Assembly: GCA_021232515.1 (NCBI GenBank)
Contig: JAJPOQ010000105.1
Span: forward strand, 1-61,066
Direction of reading: 5' to 3'
Length of the DNA stretch: 61,066 nt
DNA from: Lentisphaeraceae bacterium
GTDB lineage: Bacteria; Verrucomicrobiota; Lentisphaeria; Lentisphaerales; Lentisphaeraceae
The notes under the pieces were generated by a model. It made no database searches, was not told the DNA's origin, and was given only the letters and a program-made list of their open reading frames with translations. The first letter of the stretch is position 1, and each line of letters opens with the position of its first letter. This document shows positions 52,451 through 60,538 of this stretch, in pieces. The translations under genes were made by a program, and so were the position numbers.

Positions 52451-52480
52451 AGGAACGAACAATGAAAGAAAATCCTGACC
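52451..52480 (-). promoter_or_regulatory. ECF promoter of the PVC-type dehydrogenase gene
   Basis: On the leftward strand GGTCAGGAT (52480-52472), 13 bp, TCGTTCCT (52458-52451). The -35 box is identical to the other three; the -10 box differs by A to C. Confidence 0.82.
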
Positions 52481-52550
52481 CTGAGGTGAATTTTCTTTCT
52501 TGCTCTGCACTATTCCGATTGACGTTTGAAGCTATTTCGAAACTTTGAAA

Positions 52551-52573
52551 ATTGCAAATTCTTTGCTTGCAAT
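52551..52573 (-). terminator. terminator-like hairpin after the DUF1080 lipoprotein gene
   Basis: The 7-bp stem ATTGCAA (52551-52557) / TTGCAAT (52567-52573) has a 9-nt loop and is followed leftward by TTTTC. It starts 5 bp past the stop. Confidence 0.6.
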
Positions 52574-52577
52574 GAAA

Positions 52578-53249
52578 TTAGTCGAGTTTCTTTAGCTGGA
52601 TGTTTCTGAAGTAGGCTTTCATTGGTTTGCCACGGTGAAGTTGAAGACCGATAAGTCCTTTCTTATTTGCTTGAGGATGATGGTCAACTATATCGATAGC
52701 GAGCTTGCCATCGACAAAGTGTTGAACCTGGTTGCCTTTAGCAATGATTTTGTAAGTGTGCCACTTAATTATGTCGACTGGTGTAGCTTCACTAGTTTTA
52801 CCGACGACTTCAGGCTTTAGAGTTTTAGCGGAGACAACAACTTTTGTGCCTCTTTCGGCAAGTATGTTTCTTTTCGTTGCTTCAGAGTAAAGCATGCCAC
52901 AGTATTCTGCTTTTGGGTGAAGGTCGCACTGGTTACCTTGAAGTCTTAGTGGTTCAGTTGGGTGAACGTTGGCTCTATACATAACTCCAGAGTTGTTGTC
53001 GCCTTCGACGCGTGCTTCGTATGTTAATTCAAAGTTTTCGACTTCGCCGTCCCAGATAAGAAAACGGTTTGAAGGGAGTTTGTGACCATGAGTGGAACCA
53101 TAAATGACACCATCCTTAACACTCCAAAGGCCTGAGTTATCTTTCCAGCCACTGAGGTCTTTGCCATTGAAAAGTGAAAGTGAGTCTGAAGAGCTTGAGC
53201 ATGAAGCAAGTAGGGCACAAACGAGTAAAGCGAAAAGTTTGTTCAACAT
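52578..53249 (-). CDS. DUF1080 lipoprotein
   Basis: A 223-residue lipoprotein (MLNKLFALLVCALLASCSS; lipobox LASC, Cys17) with a complete DUF1080 domain: LSLFNGKDLSGWKDN, WSVKDGVIYGSTHGHKLPSNRFLIW, FELTYEARVEGDNNSGVMYRA, IIKWHTYKIIAKGNQVQHFVDGKLA, GLIGLQLHRGKPMKAYFRNIQLKKL. It may act on 3-keto sugar derivatives, as some family members do. No GGTCAGGAT motif lies upstream, so it is probably controlled separately from the neighbouring ECF units. An AAGGA site precedes the ATG. Confidence 0.92.
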   Translation of the reverse strand: MLNKLFALLVCALLASCSSSSDSLSLFNGKDLSGWKDNSGLWSVKDGVIYGSTHGHKLPSNRFLIWDGEVENFELTYEARVEGDNNSGVMYRANVHPTEPLRLQGNQCDLHPKAEYCGMLYSEATKRNILAERGTKVVVSAKTLKPEVVGKTSEATPVDIIKWHTYKIIAKGNQVQHFVDGKLAIDIVDHHPQANKKGLIGLQLHRGKPMKAYFRNIQLKKLD

Positions 53250-53328
53250 AAGAAAGTCCTTTGAGTTTTATATAATCACAAGAAGTAAATAGAAAACTTT
53301 AGGGAATCCCACGCTGAAGAAAGCTGAA

Positions 53329-54015
53329 TTACCAGTTTGTGTATTCTTTCATGACTTTTTCGAGATTTTCAGGTAGGGAAAGTGACACGAGCATCATCAA
53401 TGAATGATAGATCATAACGCCATTTACACCTGCATCTCCGCGAGTTATAGCTCGTACGCGGCGACTGAGATTTTCAAAAAGTTCATGTAGACTGTCGAGG
53501 TAGATTATTTGTTCCTTGGTCACATCTCGGCCAGTTTGCTGTAGCTGCTGCATGGCAAAGAAAAGTGCAAAGGCTCGTGTTGTTTCACCATCTGTTGGAA
53601 ACGGCGGGACAAACTCTAGAGCTTTTTTGACACGTCGGCCAATCGGACACTCAGATTGAAATACAGCCATACGAACGAGTTCACCAGTTACGTCCTGTAA
53701 GGGGATGTTTGCTAGTTGAAGGTGACGTCCGGACTCTTCCCAAAGTTGAATACTTACTGTGTCTGTAGATTGTCTATGGAACAGCTCGTGAGCATACTTT
53801 CCAAGGTTCAAGGCAACAGGACAAGCAGGGTGGTTTTCATTTTTAAGAGTACATTGAGAACACTTGTTGTTATCAAGTTGAACCCAACTTTCCTTAACAA
53901 GCTCCTCAGGCGCATCATCAACATAGATAGTGTTGGTGATCGAAAAATCGAAATCCAGAGCAAGTGGTTTTGAGTCTGGATCTTCGTCAAAGTGTATTTC
54001 AATTCTTTTAATCAT
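53329..54015 (-). CDS. Cys-rich protein of unknown function
   Basis: A 228-residue soluble protein with no signal. The N-terminal part (1-45) is beta-rich and acidic. It then has a cysteine cluster KCSQCTLKNENHPACPVALN (three Cys within 13 residues) and a fourth Cys in SECPIGRRV, which together look like a metal or Fe-S site. The C-terminal half is helical (TTRAFALFFAMQQLQQTG, YLDSLHELFENLSRRVRAITRGD). I do not recognise the family. It is divergent from ruvA across 133 bp. Confidence 0.75.
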   Translation of the reverse strand: MIKRIEIHFDEDPDSKPLALDFDFSITNTIYVDDAPEELVKESWVQLDNNKCSQCTLKNENHPACPVALNLGKYAHELFHRQSTDTVSIQLWEESGRHLQLANIPLQDVTGELVRMAVFQSECPIGRRVKKALEFVPPFPTDGETTRAFALFFAMQQLQQTGRDVTKEQIIYLDSLHELFENLSRRVRAITRGDAGVNGVMIYHSLMMLVSLSLPENLEKVMKEYTNW

Positions 54016-54148
54016 GTAGACATTCTAAAGATTTGTCTTGAGCCTTTCAAGAGAGGTTTTGGGAGATTGCGGAACTTATAATCCTGCTTATATTGTTTGC
54101 TGGACAGTTTAGTCTTAAAAATTTCAAAATATTAATAAACGGATACCG

Positions 54149-54769
54149 ATGATTCATCACGTTAAAGGCACTTTGGTGGAGTTGGAATTGACTCACGCGG
54201 TGGTCGATATACAAGGTTTGGGATACTTCATAAATATTCCCATGAGCACATACGATAGACTTCCACGAGTCGGAGCTGAAGTAGCACTGAGAACCCATAT
54301 GGTTGTTCGCGAAGATGACATGTCTCTCTATGGTTTTGCCGGCGAGGAGGAACGCAAGCTTTTTAGACTTTTGATAAATGTTTCGGGCATAGGTGCAAAA
54401 ACTGCCGTTGCTGTATTGAGCTCATTGCCTGTAGCTAACTTTTGTGATGCGGTTGTAAATGCCGATGTGAAGGTCATTTCGAAGATCAGTGGTATCGGTA
54501 AAAAAACAGCCGAGCGCTTAGTTATCGAACTGCGCGACAAGGTTTCGACTATGGTCGCGGGTAAAATCATTGGTAATACAGTTGACCTTGATGTTGAAGA
54601 TGACGACAGTAATACCGCTATAAATGATGCGCTCCTAGCGCTCGAAACTCTAGGTTACCGTCCAGACAAGATCCGTAAGGTGATCAAAGGAGTTGTTGAT
54701 AATATGGATAAGAGTAAGCTTGCTTCTGAAGATATAATTCGCCAGGCTCTGGCAGAGTTGAACAGTTAA
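54149..54769 (+). CDS. ruvA: Holliday junction DNA helicase subunit RuvA
   Basis: A 206-residue RuvA. OB-like domain I: MIHHVKGTLVELELTHAVVDIQGLGYFINI, THMVVREDDMSLYGF. The two helix-hairpin-helix motifs are LINVSGIGAKTAVAVLSSLP and VISKISGIGKKTAERLVIELRDK. The C-terminal domain III (about 155-206, ALETLGYRPDKIRKVIKGV) contacts RuvB. It binds four-way junctions for branch migration with RuvB, encoded 8 bp downstream. ruvC is not in the window. Confidence 0.96.
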   Translation: MIHHVKGTLVELELTHAVVDIQGLGYFINIPMSTYDRLPRVGAEVALRTHMVVREDDMSLYGFAGEEERKLFRLLINVSGIGAKTAVAVLSSLPVANFCDAVVNADVKVISKISGIGKKTAERLVIELRDKVSTMVAGKIIGNTVDLDVEDDDSNTAINDALLALETLGYRPDKIRKVIKGVVDNMDKSKLASEDIIRQALAELNS

Positions 54770-54777
54770 GGTGATTT

Positions 54778-55809
54778 ATGAGTGATTCAGAAAACTTTTT
54801 TACATCGTCCATGAAGCAAGACGTCGGTACAGAAGAGTTAACTTTAAGACCGCAAAAATTTGCAGATTTTCCTGGCCAAGAATCAGTGAAAGAGCGTTTA
54901 GAGATATTTGTTGAAGCTGCTAAAAAAAGAGATGAGCCACTTGGCCACTTTATTCTTTCAGGCCCTCCTGGTCTTGGCAAGACAACTCTTGCTTATATTG
55001 TCGCTGCAGAACGAGATAAAGAAATAAAAACGTCTAGTGGTCCAGTCCTCGAAAAACCGGGTGACTTAGCTGGCCTTTTGACAAGCCTTCAGGAAGGCGA
55101 CATCTTATTTATAGACGAAATACACCGTTTGCCGATCACTATCGAAGAGTACCTCTACAGTGCGATGGAAGACTTCTTTATCGACATCATGATTGATCAA
55201 GGCGTCGGTGCCAGAAGCGTTCGCCTCAATGTTCCTAAGTTTACTTTGATTGGCGCCACAACTCGACTAGGACTTATTTCAGCTCCACTTCGCTCTCGTT
55301 GTCAGCATGTTCATCGTTTGGACTACTACGATGCTGAACAACTACAAACAATCGTTTCAAGATCGGCAGGTATACTGGACTGTGACATTGACACAGATGG
55401 TGCTTTAGAGATAGCTCGTCGTAGTCGTGGAACACCAAGGATTGCCAATAATTTGCTTCACTGGGTTCGTGATTATGCTCAAGTTCGAGCAGATAATCAA
55501 ATGAACCAGGCTGTTGCTGAAAAGGCTCTGAATATGCTAAATATCAGTAGCACAGGTTTGGATGAAATGGATACGCGTATCCTAGAAGCCATGGCTCATA
55601 ATTTTGGTGGAAAACCAATTGGTATAAAGAATATCGCTGTTTCAGTTGGCGAAGAGCCAGGAACTATCGAAGATGTTTACGAGCCTTATCTTATTCAAGA
55701 GGGTTATATCATCCGAACCCCACAGGGAAGAACACTCACAGATAAAAGTCGTCGCTTATTAGGTTTAGATGCCATCGATAAAGGCAGCGCTCAAGGAGAA
55801 TTATTTTAA
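54778..55809 (+). CDS. ruvB: Holliday junction DNA helicase ATPase RuvB
   Basis: A 343-residue AAA+ motor. Walker A GPPGLGKTTL (Lys68), Walker B DEIH (113-116), sensor 1 LIGATTRLGLISAPLRSRC and sensor 2 RGTPRIANNLLHWVRDYA. The C-terminal winged helix is present (VGEEPGTIEDVYEPYLIQEGYI, TPQGR). It drives branch migration with RuvA. The stop shares one base with the yicC start (TAATG). Confidence 0.97.
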   Translation: MSDSENFFTSSMKQDVGTEELTLRPQKFADFPGQESVKERLEIFVEAAKKRDEPLGHFILSGPPGLGKTTLAYIVAAERDKEIKTSSGPVLEKPGDLAGLLTSLQEGDILFIDEIHRLPITIEEYLYSAMEDFFIDIMIDQGVGARSVRLNVPKFTLIGATTRLGLISAPLRSRCQHVHRLDYYDAEQLQTIVSRSAGILDCDIDTDGALEIARRSRGTPRIANNLLHWVRDYAQVRADNQMNQAVAEKALNMLNISSTGLDEMDTRILEAMAHNFGGKPIGIKNIAVSVGEEPGTIEDVYEPYLIQEGYIIRTPQGRTLTDKSRRLLGLDAIDKGSAQGELF

Positions 55810-56681
55810 TGAAAAGTATGACTGGTTTTGGTCGCGGAGAAGCGGCTGACGAAAATTATCAAATTAGTGTCGATGTTACATCAGTTAACCGCAAACAGTT
55901 AGATATAAGGTTTTCACCTCCAAAAGAAGCTTTATTTCTAGACTCGGTAGTTCGCTCTACAGTTCCAGAGTTTCTAGCTCGTGGTTCGGTGAATATACAA
56001 TTGAAGCTTAACTTCTCTGGGAAGTTCTCTGGCGTAAAGTTCAATGATGTCGCCATTGCAGCTTATGTGGATCACATAAAAGAGTTAAATAAACAGCACG
56101 ATTTGAGCGCCGGTATCTCAATTACAGAAATACTTCAGTTGCCAGGTACTGTAGATGAAGCTGACCCTAAGATTGATATAGATGGCGTGACTGCAGTTGC
56201 GAAAAAAGCTCTTGCTGCAGCCTTAACTCACTTAGTTGATTCACGTAGTAAAGAAGGTCTTCACCTTAAAGAGGATCTATCTTCAAGACAGGCTCTTATG
56301 GTTGAGTTGCTTGCTAAGCTCCAGAAGTCTAGTGAGGTAAACATCGATCAATTTAGAGAAAAGCTTATGGCGCGTATTCGCGATGCTGGTTTAGAGCTAG
56401 ACTTAGATAGCGATCGTCTTTATCAAGAAGTGGTTTTTCATGCAGATCGTTCTGACGTAACAGAAGAACTTGTTCGTCTAGAAGGTCATGTAAAGACATT
56501 TGCAGAATTACTTAAGAAGACTGATCCAGTTGGACGTGAGATGGATTTCTTGATGCAAGAGTTTAATCGCGAAGTAAATACTTGTGCGTCAAAATCGGCA
56601 GATAGCGAAATAGCTAAGATTGTCGTAGCGATGAAGGCTGAAATAGAGCGTTGTCGCGAACAAGTGCAGAATGTCGAGTAA
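55809..56681 (+). CDS. yicC: YicC-family endoribonuclease-like protein
   Basis: A 290-residue YicC. The N-terminal signature is MKSMTGFGRGEAAD, then SVDVTSVNRKQLDIRF. The C-terminal DUF1732 region is VVFHADRSDVTEELVRLEGHVKTF, GREMDFLMQEFNREVNTCASKSAD. Bacterial relatives are reported to be RNA-cleaving enzymes. The product is translated in a coupled series with ruvB and the pseudouridine synthase gene, overlapping the latter by 11 bp. Confidence 0.93.
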   Translation: MKSMTGFGRGEAADENYQISVDVTSVNRKQLDIRFSPPKEALFLDSVVRSTVPEFLARGSVNIQLKLNFSGKFSGVKFNDVAIAAYVDHIKELNKQHDLSAGISITEILQLPGTVDEADPKIDIDGVTAVAKKALAAALTHLVDSRSKEGLHLKEDLSSRQALMVELLAKLQKSSEVNIDQFREKLMARIRDAGLELDLDSDRLYQEVVFHADRSDVTEELVRLEGHVKTFAELLKKTDPVGREMDFLMQEFNREVNTCASKSADSEIAKIVVAMKAEIERCREQVQNVE

Positions 56682-57621
56682 GCTTAAAAGGCTTGTTACA
56701 AGTTCGGTGCCGGAAACTTATGCGGCATCGACTCTTATCGACTATTTATCTTCTCGCTATGCTTATCAGGATCGTCAGCGTTGGCTTGAGTTAGTTTTAG
56801 CTGGCGATATCCAAGTTAATAAGAAACTTGAAAGCGCCGCCTTTATTTTGACCGTTGGCGACAAAATTGACTACTACCACACTCCAGCACCTGAACCTAA
56901 AGTAGATAAGAACTTTAAAATAATTTTTGAAGATGAGTCTCTATTGGTCATCGATAAGCCAGGTGATTTACCGATGCACCCATCCGGAAAGTTTTTTAAT
57001 AATACGCTATGGGCTCTGCTAAAAGAAGATTACGAAAATATTCACTTTATAAACCGTTTAGATCGTGAGACTAGTGGTATAGTTTTAGTCGCTAAAAACT
57101 CTAAGGTGGCAGCTGCTCTCGCAGGCCAGTTTGAGAAACGTACAGTTGAAAAAGAGTACCATGTTCTAGTTGAAGGAGAGTTTTCGGAGTCTTTGGAAGC
57201 AAAAGGTTACTTAGAAAAAGACGAACTAAGTGAAATTCGTAAAAAGCAAAAGTTTATAGCTCATGAAGATTATACTCAGTTTGGCAAAACTGGTGTATGT
57301 AGTCACTTTGAATTAGTTAAAACTAGTGGCCGAAAGTCTTTGCTGAAAGTAGCTATATTGACAGGTAAGATGCATCAAATAAGAGTGACACTTTTTTCTC
57401 TAGGCTATCCTATTGTTGGCGATAAACTTTATGGGCTAGATGAGCAATATTTCTTGAAATTTATTAAAAAAACTCTCACAGCAGAAGATAGACAAAATCT
57501 TTGTATGAATCGCCAAGCTTTACACGCAAGTTCACTCAAGTTTCGACATCCTATTAGTCGAGAAGAAGTATCTTTTACCGCACCTTTCCCAGATGATATG
57601 GCTGAGGCTTACTTATGCTAA
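56671..57621 (+). CDS. RluA-family pseudouridine synthase
   Basis: A 316-residue enzyme with an N-terminal S4-like domain (TLIDYLSSRYAYQDRQRWLELVLAGDIQVN) and a PseudoU_synth_2 domain. The active-site motif is FINRLDRETSGIVLVAK with catalytic Asp131; the usual His before Arg-Leu-Asp is Asn. FEKRTVEKEYHVLVEG and LLKVAILTGKMHQIRVTLFSLGYPIVGDKLYG are typical. The RNA target (rRNA or tRNA) cannot be told from sequence. Confidence 0.92.
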   Translation: MSSKLKRLVTSSVPETYAASTLIDYLSSRYAYQDRQRWLELVLAGDIQVNKKLESAAFILTVGDKIDYYHTPAPEPKVDKNFKIIFEDESLLVIDKPGDLPMHPSGKFFNNTLWALLKEDYENIHFINRLDRETSGIVLVAKNSKVAAALAGQFEKRTVEKEYHVLVEGEFSESLEAKGYLEKDELSEIRKKQKFIAHEDYTQFGKTGVCSHFELVKTSGRKSLLKVAILTGKMHQIRVTLFSLGYPIVGDKLYGLDEQYFLKFIKKTLTAEDRQNLCMNRQALHASSLKFRHPISREEVSFTAPFPDDMAEAYLC

Positions 57622-58979
57622 ACTTAAGTTTTGATAACGGTACTTTGTTAATCAAAGCAACTGAAGAAGAAATAGTGCCGATTAAAGAATGGGTGAAGTA
57701 TGACGAACGCGTCAAAATGTATCGCGGTCAGGCTTATCACTATGCGCCAATTTTAAGAATTCTACACGGTAGCTCTGAGTATGTTGATGAAGCTCAAGCA
57801 TATAAGAAGCTAGATATATCTTTAGATACCGACAAGACTCCGAGGCAGCATCAGGCAGAAGCATTTACTGCTTGGAAGCAAGCCAAGTATCGAGGGGTGG
57901 TTGTTTTGCCAACTGGCTCAGGTAAGTCTTTTTTGGCGCAAATGGCTATAAGTCATATAAAGCGAAATGTCTTGATTGTTGTACCGACGATTGATCTGTT
58001 GAATCAGTGGAGCGTGCAGTTAAGTGAAGTCTTCAATTGCGAAGTTGGCATGTTGGGGGGCGGAGTTAAAGAGATCCGCGACATAACAGTCAGTACTTAC
58101 GATTCGGCTTTACTGATGATGGAGTTTATCGGCGATAAGTTTGGCTTATTAATTTACGACGAATGTCATCACTTACCTGGCGAACGAAATAGGATGTCGG
58201 CGATCATGTCTATTGCACCGTATCGTATGGGATTAACGGCAACGCCTGAACGGAATGATGATGGTGAACAAGTCCTTTATAAACTACTCGGCCCTCTGTG
58301 TTATAGGCAAGATATCGACCAAATGAAAGGCGATGTTTTAGCACCTTATGTCGTTGAGCGGATTGAGTTAGAGTTAGATGAAGATGAGCAGATCTCTTAT
58401 GAGGAGAATCGCGAAGTATATAAGACTTTTTTGAGAGAGAACGACATAAATTTCTCAAGTGGAGACGGCTGGGCAAAATTCATGCATATGGTAGCTCGTC
58501 AGCATAATGGTAAAGAAGCTTTTACTGCTTATATGACTCAGCGTCGGATTGCACGAAGTGGTCGTGCCAAGTTGCGAACTATTTGGTCACTTCTCCAAGA
58601 ACACTCTACCGAAAGAATTATTGTTTTTACTGCTGACAATGACACTGCCTATGAGATAGGTAAGACCTTCTTTTTACCAGTTTTAACTCACCATACTAAG
58701 ATGCTTGAGCGAAAAGAGATGTTGGCGCTTTTTAGAGCAGGCGATTATCCAGTTTTAGTGACCAGTAAAGTGCTAAACGAAGGTGTCGATGTACCTGAAG
58801 CTAGTGTGGGGATTATTGTCTCAGGAAGTGGCAGTATTCGTGAACACGTACAGCGCCTTGGTCGTATTTTACGTAAGAAGGCTGGAGACAAACAGGCCAT
58901 TTTATACGAGCTTGTGAGTCAAGGGACTTCAGAGTATTATGTTAGTGAGAGAAGGCGGGAGCATCGAGCGTATAAATGA
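57615..58979 (+). CDS. XPB/Ssl2-like superfamily 2 DNA helicase
   Basis: A 454-residue SF2 helicase. The N-terminal part is a substrate-binding-like region (KEWVKYDERVKMYRGQAYHY). Motif I is LPTGSGKSF (Lys104), motif II DECHH (182-186), motif III GLTATPERNDDG. The second RecA domain carries VLVTSKVLNEGVDVPEASVGIIVSGSGSIREHVQRLGRILRKK. The size and the DECH box match the bacterial COG1061 helicases. It overlaps the upstream gene by 7 bp and the next by 4 bp, so it is part of the ruv-yicC transcription unit. Confidence 0.9.
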   Translation: MLNLSFDNGTLLIKATEEEIVPIKEWVKYDERVKMYRGQAYHYAPILRILHGSSEYVDEAQAYKKLDISLDTDKTPRQHQAEAFTAWKQAKYRGVVVLPTGSGKSFLAQMAISHIKRNVLIVVPTIDLLNQWSVQLSEVFNCEVGMLGGGVKEIRDITVSTYDSALLMMEFIGDKFGLLIYDECHHLPGERNRMSAIMSIAPYRMGLTATPERNDDGEQVLYKLLGPLCYRQDIDQMKGDVLAPYVVERIELELDEDEQISYEENREVYKTFLRENDINFSSGDGWAKFMHMVARQHNGKEAFTAYMTQRRIARSGRAKLRTIWSLLQEHSTERIIVFTADNDTAYEIGKTFFLPVLTHHTKMLERKEMLALFRAGDYPVLVTSKVLNEGVDVPEASVGIIVSGSGSIREHVQRLGRILRKKAGDKQAILYELVSQGTSEYYVSERRREHRAYK

Positions 58980-59425
58980 GTCAAGTTTCAATAGTTTTAT
59001 TTATGGTGGTAGTTGGCAGCTTGATTGCTCTTCAAGGAGCTGTTAATCCTGCACTAGGCAAGTATTTAGGGCAACCACTTCACGCCGCTCTTATTTCATT
59101 TGGCACTGGATTCTGTGCTCTTTTTATAGCGTCATTTTTCTTGAAAACAGGTTTGCCGTCAGCGGAGAAGATTCTCTCTGCTCCCAAAGTTTATTTGATT
59201 GGAGGCTTACTAGGCTCAGTATTTGTAGTCTCGGTTATTCTTTGTGTCCCAAAGATCGGTGTTGGGAAGATGGTTTGGGCAACCTTATGTGGACAAGTAA
59301 TTCTTTCACTTATACTTGACCACTTTGGTGCCTTTGGAGTGCCAAAACAACCGGTTGACTTTAAGCGCATTTGCGGTGCGCTTTTGGTAATCGCTGGGTT
59401 GGTTTTGATTAATTGGCGGAAGTAG
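58976..59425 (+). CDS. YdcZ-like (DUF606) DMT-superfamily transporter
   Basis: A 149-residue integral membrane protein with about five hydrophobic helices (IVLFMVVVGSLIALQGAVNPALGKYL, ALISFGTGFCALFIASFF, YLIGGLLGSVFVVSVILCVPKIGVG, ATLCGQVILSLILDHFG, ICGALLVIAGLVLI). QGAVNPALGK and the late GQ-x-x-x-SL-x-x-DHFG are signatures of the DUF606 half-transporters, which probably dimerise. The substrate is unknown. It is translationally coupled (ATGA) to the helicase gene. Confidence 0.88.
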   Translation: MSQVSIVLFMVVVGSLIALQGAVNPALGKYLGQPLHAALISFGTGFCALFIASFFLKTGLPSAEKILSAPKVYLIGGLLGSVFVVSVILCVPKIGVGKMVWATLCGQVILSLILDHFGAFGVPKQPVDFKRICGALLVIAGLVLINWRK

Positions 59426-59506
59426 TTTTCGATATTAGTAAAAAGGGCATTTCAAATAAATAAAGATGAGATATATGGCAGAATTATAAAAAAGATAATT
59501 GTTAGT

Positions 59507-60538
59507 ATGCTTATCTTTTTAGGGTTTTGCTTTCTTGTTTTAACGTTGCTTGCGGCTTTTTACGGTGGATATACATTTGCCTTTTTAGGTATGGGTGGAG
59601 TGCTTGCGTTTTCATTTTTAACTTTACTTAGTTTGAGTCCTCAAAAAGCGAAAGTTTACTTGCCAGCTTTTTTATTTAGTTTGAGTCCATTCTACTTGTT
59701 GTTTCCTAGTAAAGGTGAGTATGTCGTGGGAGCTCCTTTAAAATATCATTCCCTTTTTGACTCTGACCCTCAATGGTTTGCGGGGCTTCCTGAAGGAGAT
59801 CTGATAAGAATGGGTGAAAACTGGGGGTATACGGCTCAAGAAAAATCTTCATTGAGAGATATTGGATCCTTAGCCTCTCGTTATGATGAAATAGAAGATA
59901 GTTCAATATTTGAGTATAAAAGCTCGGCTGTTCTCGACTCATGGTTTTTTGATAGGGGTCATTATTGGTATTTTGAGCCGAATTTAAAGAGAGCACCTTT
60001 GTTGATTTTTCTGCATGGCTCGGGAGGCAATTTTAAGTCATATCAAGATTGGTTTCTTCCTTTTGCTCAAAAACATAATATAGCTATGGCCTTCCCAACT
60101 TTGGGGATAGGTTTGTGGACGCCAGAGAAATTAGCCGGTCGGATAAATGATGTTATTTTAGACATTAAGAGTAAGTCAGATACTGAAGTTGGAAAAATCT
60201 ATGTTTGTGGTCTTTCTCAAGGTTCTTTTACGGGAATGAAAGCTGTATCGAACGGATTATTTGAGTCTGATGGTTTTATTTCCATTTCAGGAGTTTCGAG
60301 TTATTCTGAAAAAGAGATCGATCTATTATTTAAGATTCCATTATTAGTGATTCATGGAGATAAAGATGAAAGAAGTCTTGTTTCCAAAGCTAGGAAGTTA
60401 GTGGATATTCTTGAAGGTTCAAAATCAGATGTAACCTACGAAGAGTATTCAGGTCAATTTCACACTTTGATTAAGGTAGAAACAGAAGCAGTTTTAACGC
60501 GTGTTTTTGAATGGATTAAGCGTAAAGACAATAAGTGA
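59507..60538 (+). CDS. membrane-anchored alpha/beta hydrolase (esterase/phospholipase type)
   Basis: A 343-residue protein with two or three hydrophobic helices at the N-terminus (about 1-65, LIFLGFCFLVLTLLAAFYGG, FAFLGMGGVLAFSFLTLL). The alpha/beta hydrolase core follows: oxyanion-hole motif LIFLHGSGGNFKSY, nucleophile elbow GLSQGS (Ser237), acid in GDKDE (Asp287 or Asp285) and His319 in GQFHTL. The substrate is unknown; the layout resembles LpqC/phospholipase-type hydrolases. It stands alone, 81 bp after the transporter gene. Confidence 0.85.
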   Translation: MLIFLGFCFLVLTLLAAFYGGYTFAFLGMGGVLAFSFLTLLSLSPQKAKVYLPAFLFSLSPFYLLFPSKGEYVVGAPLKYHSLFDSDPQWFAGLPEGDLIRMGENWGYTAQEKSSLRDIGSLASRYDEIEDSSIFEYKSSAVLDSWFFDRGHYWYFEPNLKRAPLLIFLHGSGGNFKSYQDWFLPFAQKHNIAMAFPTLGIGLWTPEKLAGRINDVILDIKSKSDTEVGKIYVCGLSQGSFTGMKAVSNGLFESDGFISISGVSSYSEKEIDLLFKIPLLVIHGDKDERSLVSKARKLVDILEGSKSDVTYEEYSGQFHTLIKVETEAVLTRVFEWIKRKDNK

